DNA from: a virus
Length of the DNA: 29,397 bases
Direction: 5' to 3' (one strand)
Virus record (IMG/VR): IMGVR_UViG_3300050025_000072
Location: 1 to 29,397 of that record
Shown here: positions 21,637-28,029 of the stretch, in pieces
Layout of the letters: every line of letters starts with the position of its first letter
Numbering within the stretch: the stretch's first letter is position 1
Notes under the pieces: model-generated
What the model was told of the DNA's origin: nothing
What the model saw: only the letters and a program-made list of their open reading frames with translations
Databases searched by the model: none
Position numbers and translations under genes: made by a program

Positions 21637-22437
21637 ATGAAGCAGAGAACGAATAAAGAGTTGTGGATACTCAACTTATCGAAGAAAATTGTTGCCGTAG
21701 AGGATTTAAATTTCAAGGTTCAAATTGGCGCGGTGATTAATGTTTATAGTCATAACCCAGATCTAACAGAAGACCAAGTTGAAAGATCTATGAAGAGTGG
21801 GTCGTTGCTTGAAAGTTTGGACAGCGAAAAACTTAAAATTGTCACCAAGAAAGCATCCGGCGGCAAAGCACACATAAGGCAAATAACACAATCAAATGAG
21901 CCGATCAAGGCAATTAAGACCAGAACTTCGATCCTAATAAAGCCAACCGTTGATGAAGCAACTGACGAACCAGGATTTGATTTTGCTGATTATGGGTTTG
22001 ATGCCAGCGTGATGACCCCAAAGAAAGATGGTGCCGGCGTAGTGCTTGAGGCGAAAGAAGACCCGGTAGAGATAATTAATGCTCCGAAGGCCACTATAAA
22101 TCATGAGCCGTTGGGTAGTATGTTAGAAACTTCAGCCCCTACCAGTTCGTTTGTGGTTGTTAAAAATGAAACCAAGCCGGCCGAAGTAAAAGTTGAAGTG
22201 CCAAAAGCAAAAGAGCCAGGTAAAGTTTCAAGCCTCGAAACTGTTGGACACGAAGCCAAAATAGAAATAGCCGAAGTGAAACCGCAAGAATTAGTGGCCG
22301 TAAAGAAAGGTAGCGGCGTAGTAATCGAGAACAAATCTGACGTTGATTTTCTTGATTCCCTGCCGACTAAAGAAGATGGAATGAGAGTGGCCAGTAGAAC
22401 CAAGAACGGCATAACCATAATGAAGATCAAAGAGTAA
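21637..22437 (+). CDS. Unknown protein with low-complexity C-terminal half
   Basis: This 266-residue protein starts at ATG 21637 behind AAGGAG. Residues 1-65 look folded and beta-rich (ELWILNLSKKIVAVEDLNFK, then VINVYS). From about residue 95 the sequence is low-complexity, dominated by Lys, Glu, Val, Pro and Ala (PAEVKVEVPKAKEPGKV), and probably disordered. A short basic beta end (RVASRTKNGITIMKIK) closes it. I do not recognise the family. Position between a cold-shock gene and a connector-like gene suggests a structural or assembly protein. Confidence 0.6.
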   Translation: MKQRTNKELWILNLSKKIVAVEDLNFKVQIGAVINVYSHNPDLTEDQVERSMKSGSLLESLDSEKLKIVTKKASGGKAHIRQITQSNEPIKAIKTRTSILIKPTVDEATDEPGFDFADYGFDASVMTPKKDGAGVVLEAKEDPVEIINAPKATINHEPLGSMLETSAPTSSFVVVKNETKPAEVKVEVPKAKEPGKVSSLETVGHEAKIEIAEVKPQELVAVKKGSGVVIENKSDVDFLDSLPTKEDGMRVASRTKNGITIMKIKE

Positions 22438-22466
22438 ACGAGCAAAAAAGTAAGACGGAGGATGAT

Positions 22467-23354
22467 TTGTCTAATAGCGTAGGCATTCCCGGCAAAAATC
22501 TCGAATCGTATGTGAGATTTGTTGATCAGTTCAATAATCCCATAGACGCCGAAAGCTCACCCAAAGTTACGATTACTGATGTCAATGGTAAAATTTGGCA
22601 GTCAGCATCAAGTAATGGCGTCAGTTTGTATGAGGAGCCGGGTATTTACAAGCTAACCTACGTAATACCCACAAATTTCCCAGATGGATACGGAGAAATT
22701 AACTGGGCAACGCAAATTGGCTCTGACGCAATAACTCTGACTTCTCCTTTCTTGGTCAGCTCTACGGCCAGTTTTGAAGACACTACTAAACCTGACTATG
22801 AACCCGGAGCAGACATAAACTTCGGGTTCACAAAAGAAGAAGTAGATGGAATGAATATACTGGTGAAGATACTAAAAAGTCGAGTGAAAAACACTGGCAC
22901 ACGAAAAGTTCCTGATGGGGCGGGCGGTTTTGTAGATGAGGTTTGTAGCATTTTTAGTGACGATGAGTTGACTTGCTTTTTGGTCAGTAGCTTGAGTGAC
23001 TTTAATTCTACGCCCCATTTTACGACCTTTAAGTTTTCTGATCCGGCCATCTACGGTATTTTTGCCGACATAGTAATTCAGGGAGCGAATCTACTTGCTT
23101 TGGCCGCGCAGACTTTGATTGAACGAGGTAGAGAGTTTAATATTACCGACAATGGTATTAATTTTCAACCCCCAGCAGTTAGCGAAATTTTGAATTCACA
23201 ATATACCGCGCAACTGACTGTATATAGAGAGAAACTGAAAAGTATAAAATGCTCTATTAAGCCTCACTGCATTGGCCTCGGAACTTTCAGAACCAGTGCG
23301 ATGGCGCCAGCTTTTATAAGGTTGAGGCATCTTCGTGCTCGCCAGGTGATTTAG
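22467..23354 (+). CDS. Virion structural protein with N-terminal Ig-like domain, possible connector
   Basis: This 295-residue protein starts at TTG 22467 with GGAGG 5 bases upstream; no other in-frame start with a ribosome binding site is present. Residues about 10-100 form an Ig-like beta-sandwich (VRFVDQFNNPI, KVTITDVNGKI, PGIYKLTYVIP). A similar domain opens the fibre gene at 28030. Residues 110-295 form a different domain with helical parts (NLLALAAQTLIERGREFN) and a basic C-terminus (LGTFRTSAMAPAFIRLRHLR). That second part resembles a family I associate with phage head-tail or neck proteins, but I cannot name it firmly. The stop is 26 bases before the homing endonuclease. Confidence 0.6.
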   Translation: MSNSVGIPGKNLESYVRFVDQFNNPIDAESSPKVTITDVNGKIWQSASSNGVSLYEEPGIYKLTYVIPTNFPDGYGEINWATQIGSDAITLTSPFLVSSTASFEDTTKPDYEPGADINFGFTKEEVDGMNILVKILKSRVKNTGTRKVPDGAGGFVDEVCSIFSDDELTCFLVSSLSDFNSTPHFTTFKFSDPAIYGIFADIVIQGANLLALAAQTLIERGREFNITDNGINFQPPAVSEILNSQYTAQLTVYREKLKSIKCSIKPHCIGLGTFRTSAMAPAFIRLRHLRARQVI

Positions 23355-23380
23355 AAGTGCCTGATATCATTGAGGTTTTG

Positions 23381-24535
23381 ATGAATGGAATAGACGACGC
23401 AACATTGATCGAATCATACGCCAGGCTTGGTAGCGGTCCGAAGGTGGCTGCTGAATTTGGCATGTCTTCAGCCACAGTTGCCTATAGACTCAAGAAACTG
23501 GGGGTACTAAAGGCTCACAAGAAGAACGTTGGCATTGAGCTGCTAAAGAGCTTATATTCTCAATATCAATCAGCTGCTAGGGTGGCCCAGGTTGTTGGCA
23601 CCTCCCCTGACTATGTCGCGTACACACTTCGAGACCTTGGTGTGTTGAATTCGCGGGTACGATATACGTGTAGTGACGACTTCTTCTCCAACAACACCCC
23701 CGAGTCTTTTTACTGGGCCGGTTTTATAGCAGCGGATGGCTGCGTCAAACTCGGAAATAAAAAATATAAGCAACTATCGATAGGGTTGGCCAGTACAGAT
23801 GTTGGGCATTTGCGTAAATTTAAGGAAGCGGTTCAGTTCTCCGGGCCTGTTCATGAGTATGCTGATTGTGTTACTCCACGTTGCGAGGTGTTAATCTCCT
23901 CTGATCGTATGTTTGATGATCTAGCGCGATTTAATATAGTACCACGTAAGTCGCTAACCCTTACGTTTCCGGCATGGTTGGTTCAGCATGATCTCGTTCA
24001 TCACTTTATGCGCGGATATAATGATGGAGATGGTAGTTTCTTCGTACAACAGCTCAAAGGCGGCCGGACAGTTAATCAGTTAATGTTTGGTCTTCGCGGC
24101 ACCAAAGAGTTTCTGACCACTTATCGCGACATACTGGAAAACAAGTGCGGCTTCGATCATAACGATAAGAAGCCGAGAGCTAATTCAGGCATATATAGCT
24201 TGGAATACGGCGGCAATAGGAAAGTACTTAAAATACGTGACTTCCTATATGGAGATGTAGGAAATAATATGGTGCTGGATCGCAAGTATGATCTTGCCTT
24301 CTCTGAGCAGTTCAATCTGCCGGCCAATTTTCGCTTCAAGGGCGTAATTGGAACAGAGGTAACAACGGGCAAAGAGTTAGTATTTGGCTCAATGCAAGAA
24401 GCTGAAAAGTCTGGATTTAGATATCAGGGAATAAGCGCTTGTTGCCGAGGAATTCAGTCTTCGTACAAAGGCTACACTTGGTCCTATGCCACACAAGACG
24501 AGAAGAAAGAGTTACTGGACAAGGAGCAGATATGA
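23381..24535 (+). CDS. LAGLIDADG homing endonuclease with N-terminal HTH repeats and NUMOD1-like end
   Basis: This 384-residue free-standing homing endonuclease has two LAGLIDADG helices: YWAGFIAADG at about 111-120 and HHFMRGYNDGDGSF at about 207-220, each ending in the catalytic acidic residue. The N-terminal 90 residues hold two helix-turn-helix-like repeats (KVAAEFGMSSATVAYRLKKL and RVAQVVGTSPDYVAYTLRDL), likely DNA-binding. The C-terminal 60 residues resemble a NUMOD1-like module (KELVFGSMQEAEKSG, then GYTWSY). I chose ATG 23381 because GAGG lies 5 bases upstream; GTG 23357 has no site. Both flanking genes look intact with their own starts, so this is a gene inserted between them, not an intron or intein. 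Its stop overlaps the spike start by 4 bases. Confidence 0.85.
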   Translation: MNGIDDATLIESYARLGSGPKVAAEFGMSSATVAYRLKKLGVLKAHKKNVGIELLKSLYSQYQSAARVAQVVGTSPDYVAYTLRDLGVLNSRVRYTCSDDFFSNNTPESFYWAGFIAADGCVKLGNKKYKQLSIGLASTDVGHLRKFKEAVQFSGPVHEYADCVTPRCEVLISSDRMFDDLARFNIVPRKSLTLTFPAWLVQHDLVHHFMRGYNDGDGSFFVQQLKGGRTVNQLMFGLRGTKEFLTTYRDILENKCGFDHNDKKPRANSGIYSLEYGGNRKVLKIRDFLYGDVGNNMVLDRKYDLAFSEQFNLPANFRFKGVIGTEVTTGKELVFGSMQEAEKSGFRYQGISACCRGIQSSYKGYTWSYATQDEKKELLDKEQI

Positions 24536-26661
24536 CCAACTTTATCAATACCGGAAATAACTCCGTCGTAAACGCAAAAGATTATGGGGCCGTGGGTAAT
24601 GGTACAACTGATGATACAATAGCCATACAGTCCGCCCTTACCAATGCCGCTGCTGTCGGAAGCAACGTACTTTTGCCGGCAGGAACGTATGCCATTAGTG
24701 CTCCGCTGCAAATAGTAACCGGAAATTATTTAACCGGCGCAACGCAGAAAACCACAATCGTAACTTTGCCCGGATTTTCTGGTGATGCCTTGATTGAACT
24801 TATTGGCGGGGCAGGTGGTTGCGAGCGATTTTATATTGCTGATCTAAAACTCCAATCCAGCAGTCTAACAGCATGGGCCATCAAATTAGTCTCTATTCTT
24901 GGGACAAACGGAATAATCGAACGAATCGACATAGAAACATCCTGGGGCATATCGCTGAACACTTATGCGCAAAGCATGACCGTTCGGGATATTTTGTTCG
25001 TGTCAGATATTCAGCAACTTCTTGTATGTACCGGCAACCACAACCTATACGAGAATCTGGACAAAGAAGGTGGTGGTACTGCATCGACAAGTTCGGACCC
25101 TTACATCTATCTCTGCGGCACAAACTATTTAGAAGCGACAAGCGTTGGCAGTACATTTCGCAAAATTCTAATCGAGGGCGTTTGCAGCGTTAATAAACCA
25201 GGAATAGTCTGCCGTAACGCCGAGCATGTGAATATCGAAAATACGTGGATGGAGCGCCCCAATGGAACAAATCCGTACGGTTTCATTTTTGATAATTGTC
25301 ACGGCTTTTATTTGCGCGGATATCAGTACGGAATCAGTAACGAGCAAATCATTCAATGCACTAATTCGTGGGGCAACATCGAGCTTCTTGATCTTACCTT
25401 CGACGACAGCAGGGTAGATCAGGTTTTGAGCGTGGACAGTACATCAAGTGTTTATATTGATACGGCCCTTAGTCGCGTAAACAGAAATGCCTTTCCTTTG
25501 GCATCTCATAACATTCACGTATCATCTTTTCGCAATGGGGATCCAAACATACTACCTGCCAGTATTACGGGTCGTTCCGAGCTGCACAGACACGGCAGCA
25601 ACCTCTTTTTGGCAAACCCATCTTTTGAAGCAGGATACTATGGGTGGACATACTATAGTCAGAAGGGTGGGACCAATACCGCAATAGCAAGCACTGTTTC
25701 TTGCGGTTTGATGGCTCACATAGTAACGGGGGTAAGCGTTGATTACGAACAGTTGCAGCAATCAGTAACAATACCCACTGACTTAGTGGGCGCGTCCATT
25801 ACGTTCACAGCAATGGTTCGCGCAAGCGGAGCAACTGGTGCGCCCGCTGTTATCCCACTCATTAGTGGCTGTGGAATAACGTATGAGGGCGGCGAGACTT
25901 ATAATGCTGTCAATGTGGTGATGCCGACAGGCGATTGGCAAATATTTTCCGCGACCGTTGTACCGCAAACTGCCGGGGCTCTTAGCGTTGGTTTTGAGAT
26001 AAATGTAACCAGCGTGGGTGTAACGGTTGATATAGACGAATGTTGCCTCTCTGTTGGTGACGTTGGGCAGTTAAATCCTGGCCGCTTTGTGCAGGTGGAA
26101 CTCAATAATTCATCATTCACTTCTCTTGCCGCTTTTCCAACTACGGGAACATGGAAGTTGGGAGACGTGTGTTTTAATAGTGTCCCAACTTCTGGAGGTA
26201 CACCTGGATGGGTGTGCGTAACTGCTGGGTCACCTGGCGCGTGGATGGCAATGGCGAATTTGGTGCCAGCCAATAGTTTCGTGGATGGAAATATGGAAGC
26301 ATCTGGTATGTCTATTTGGCAGATCATGGCGGGTTCGGCGGCAAAAACTACAAGTACTCCACATTTAGGCTCCCAGTGTATGCGTATAAATGCCGGCAGT
26401 TTGATCTTTCAATATAGCGTGTCGCTATTCCCTATTGCAAACTTCACAATCCATGGGTGGGCTCGTGGAGATGGTACGAGCACTCCCTGTTTGGCATATG
26501 GTGGCAGTGGTGCTCACTTCTGGACGGGCACATCAAGTACTTCATGGCAATATTTCAGCGTTTCTTTTCTAAATGATGCTGCCAGCTATTCGTGCATGCT
26601 GGGTGCTGTTGGTGGCAGTTATTCTGATTTTGATGATGTTTATATCAGTATCAATACGTAA
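24532..26661 (+). CDS. Tail spike, pectate-lyase-like beta helix with carbohydrate-binding-like domains
   Basis: This 709-residue protein is a receptor-binding tail spike. Residues about 12-280 begin with NAKDYGAVGNGTTDDTIAIQ, the hallmark start of the pectate-lyase superfamily right-handed beta helix found in spikes, and continue with Asn/Ile/Gly-rich turns. From about 356 (LFLANPSFEAGYYGW) comes a CBM-like beta sandwich, near 538 a short W-C domain (GTWKLGDVCFN, GWVCVTAGSPGAW), and near 580 a second CBM-like sandwich (FVDGNMEASGMSIW). Enzymatic activity on a surface polysaccharide is likely from the fold, but catalytic residues cannot be pinpointed. ATG 24532 has AAGGAG 6 bases upstream and overlaps the upstream homing endonuclease stop. 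It ends 19 bases before a promoter-like motif. Confidence 0.82.
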   Translation: MTNFINTGNNSVVNAKDYGAVGNGTTDDTIAIQSALTNAAAVGSNVLLPAGTYAISAPLQIVTGNYLTGATQKTTIVTLPGFSGDALIELIGGAGGCERFYIADLKLQSSSLTAWAIKLVSILGTNGIIERIDIETSWGISLNTYAQSMTVRDILFVSDIQQLLVCTGNHNLYENLDKEGGGTASTSSDPYIYLCGTNYLEATSVGSTFRKILIEGVCSVNKPGIVCRNAEHVNIENTWMERPNGTNPYGFIFDNCHGFYLRGYQYGISNEQIIQCTNSWGNIELLDLTFDDSRVDQVLSVDSTSSVYIDTALSRVNRNAFPLASHNIHVSSFRNGDPNILPASITGRSELHRHGSNLFLANPSFEAGYYGWTYYSQKGGTNTAIASTVSCGLMAHIVTGVSVDYEQLQQSVTIPTDLVGASITFTAMVRASGATGAPAVIPLISGCGITYEGGETYNAVNVVMPTGDWQIFSATVVPQTAGALSVGFEINVTSVGVTVDIDECCLSVGDVGQLNPGRFVQVELNNSSFTSLAAFPTTGTWKLGDVCFNSVPTSGGTPGWVCVTAGSPGAWMAMANLVPANSFVDGNMEASGMSIWQIMAGSAAKTTSTPHLGSQCMRINAGSLIFQYSVSLFPIANFTIHGWARGDGTSTPCLAYGGSGAHFWTGTSSTSWQYFSVSFLNDAASYSCMLGAVGGSYSDFDDVYISINT

Positions 26662-26680
26662 AAGAATTGCAAACTGCTCA

Positions 26681-26708
26681 AAACTACTAATAATGACATT
26701 AAGTAAGC
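26681..26708 (+). promoter_or_regulatory. Bipartite promoter-like motif, copy 6 (diverged)
   Basis: AAACTACTAATA at 26681-26692 is followed after 8 bases by AAGTAAGC at 26701-26708. The first block is intact from CTACTAATA on, but the second is poor. It lies 10 bases before the next ATG, after the tail-spike stop, where a new transcription unit would begin. Confidence 0.45.
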
Positions 26709-26718
26709 GGGAGTAATT

Positions 26719-26838
26719 ATGGACAAAGAACTGGAAAAAGTGCTCAAAGAACTTAAAAAGCACCTGGACGAGTTAAATCAGGCCCTTCTGGATCGGTTTA
26801 AACAGGAGGAAATAGAAGTGGTGGTGAATGGCAACTAA
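26719..26838 (+). CDS. Small coiled-coil protein
   Basis: This 39-residue ORF starts at ATG 26719 with CGGGAG upstream. Residues 2-29 are a single amphipathic helix with leucines on a heptad-like pattern (ELEKVLKELKKHLDELNQAL), ending in a short Val-rich tail. Its end overlaps the next start by 11 bases. Its position behind a promoter-like motif and before a membrane protein fits a small lysis-cassette or regulatory protein. It is not assigned to a family. Confidence 0.45.
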   Translation: MDKELEKVLKELKKHLDELNQALLDRFKQEEIEVVVNGN

Positions 26839-27247
26839 TCCCCACTACGAAGCTCTTTTGGAGAGTATAAAAACTACTACTTCTCTTATCCATACGCTCA
26901 ATAAAGACCTCAAAGATAACGAGGTGGGGCTGGCAACAATCAAGGCGCGGTTGGATGCCGTAGATGAAGTGACGCATGTTTTGACTGGTATGGTGCGCGA
27001 CGGAAATGGTTGTAACTCCATTATGACTCGCCTGGCTTTAATGGAAGGGAATATCGCAACCCTGACCGATCGAGACACGCATTTTAGAAAGTTCGTCTAT
27101 TCAAAATTCGAAGAGGTAAGAGATGACAAGAGGGAAGAGGCGGACAAAAATGGCAAGTTTAATCGAAAGAAGATATTAAACCTGCTAAAGATAGTTCCGG
27201 GGGTAGTAGCTCTTATTGCTTTGTTGGTAGAGCATTTAATCAAGTAG
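26828..27247 (+). CDS. Coiled-coil protein with C-terminal membrane helix, holin-like or XhlA-like
   Basis: This 139-residue protein has coiled-coil stretches at about 5-60 and 75-115 and one C-terminal hydrophobic helix (VPGVVALIALLVEHLI, about 122-138) with basic residues before it (KFNRKKILNLLK). That layout matches XhlA-type holin-associated proteins: a long cytoplasmic coiled coil and one C-terminal membrane anchor. No signal peptide is seen. ATG 26828 overlaps the upstream ORF; its ribosome binding site is weak. It lies just after the tail spike, where many phages carry lysis genes. A holin or antiholin role is plausible but a membrane-anchored tail or fibre chaperone is also possible. 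Confidence 0.55.
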   Translation: MATNPHYEALLESIKTTTSLIHTLNKDLKDNEVGLATIKARLDAVDEVTHVLTGMVRDGNGCNSIMTRLALMEGNIATLTDRDTHFRKFVYSKFEEVRDDKREEADKNGKFNRKKILNLLKIVPGVVALIALLVEHLIK

Positions 27248-27306
27248 TAAGTAGTATATATTCCGTGTTTTGTTAACTATAAGTATTTATATCCTGCGCG
27301 GCGAAA

Positions 27307-27528
27307 ATGTCAAGCGCGGGAATAAAGAAAAGGCAAAAAATGAGACAAGTCGAAGAGCTAAAAGTACAGTACGTCGGATACAGTCAGCCCACGACAGAGG
27401 GTGAGTTGCTTTTTGAAATCGCGGGTTTAGAGCTCGCCGTGTGTGAAATTCAGAGCAGAATCGCAAAGTTACGGCAAGCAAATCAGTTACGCAAGTTAAT
27501 AGAGGCGGCCAATGAAACGAATCAGTAG
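27307..27528 (+). CDS. Small helical protein of unknown function
   Basis: This 73-residue ORF starts at ATG 27307, which has no clear ribosome binding site; an in-frame ATG at 27340 has only a weak AAAAGG. The product is basic at the N-terminus and then forms a helix with coiled-coil features (FEIAGLELAVCEIQSRIAKL). It overlaps the next gene by 17 bases. The 59-base gap before it is AT-rich and has no good copy of the bipartite motif. It is not assigned to a family. Confidence 0.45.
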   Translation: MSSAGIKKRQKMRQVEELKVQYVGYSQPTTEGELLFEIAGLELAVCEIQSRIAKLRQANQLRKLIEAANETNQ

Positions 27529-28021
27529 CAGGTGTTGGGTGTTGGTAAAAATAGCCAAGCGCGAGCCGGACGAAGATGCGCTGATTCGAAAGATGCGGGC
27601 CAAAGTTAAAAAGGACCCGGTAGTGATAGAGGCGTTTCGAGAGTACGACGTTCCTTTGTCCAAGCTTGATGGAGTGGAGATCGAGTTTGATGATTTGGAC
27701 GTTTCAGCCAAGACCAAAGACTGCCGAATATACCTGAACCGAAAGCTGCTCGAAAAACTGGATGAGACCGACGTTACTTCCTACCTTGTTCATGAAATCC
27801 AGCACTTTTTACAGCAATCAACTGGAGATACGAAAGGAAGTCAAGCCAAAGACTACCTCGACAAAGAAACAGAAATGGACGCTTTTCAAAAACAGGTGGA
27901 GTTCAAGCGCGAAAACAAAGGCGACGAGAAGGCAAGTGAATACATTGAAGATTTACTCGACTACCACGAAATAGACGGAAAAGAGCGCAAAGAGAAGAAG
28001 AAAGAACTACTGGGTAAATAG
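27512..28021 (+). CDS. HExxH zincin-like metallopeptidase domain protein
   Basis: This 169-residue protein carries HEIQH at residues 94-98, the zinc-binding HExxH motif of zincin metallopeptidases. A candidate third ligand, Glu120 or Glu121, lies in KETEMDAF. The region before HEIQH contains CRIYLNRKLLEK, the strand-helix order usual before the active-site helix. The C-terminus is a Lys/Glu-rich coiled-coil-like tail. AGAGG lies 6 bases before ATG 27512. It sits between a coiled-coil gene and a fibre gene. A protease for virion maturation, lysis or host-envelope penetration is possible; the target is not visible from sequence. Confidence 0.65.
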   Translation: MKRISSRCWVLVKIAKREPDEDALIRKMRAKVKKDPVVIEAFREYDVPLSKLDGVEIEFDDLDVSAKTKDCRIYLNRKLLEKLDETDVTSYLVHEIQHFLQQSTGDTKGSQAKDYLDKETEMDAFQKQVEFKRENKGDEKASEYIEDLLDYHEIDGKERKEKKKELLGK

Positions 28022-28029
28022 GAGAGCAG

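Noticed and set aside
22467-26661. LAGLIDADG gene as an intein or group I intron splitting one gene
   Set aside because: The upstream gene ends normally, the spike starts with its own ribosome binding site and a canonical pectate-lyase N-terminus, and no intein splice motifs were seen.
27278-27285. TATAAGTA as a T4-type late promoter
   Set aside because: One mismatch to TATAAATA in an AT-rich gap is expected by chance, and no other copy with this pattern is placed before a gene in the window.
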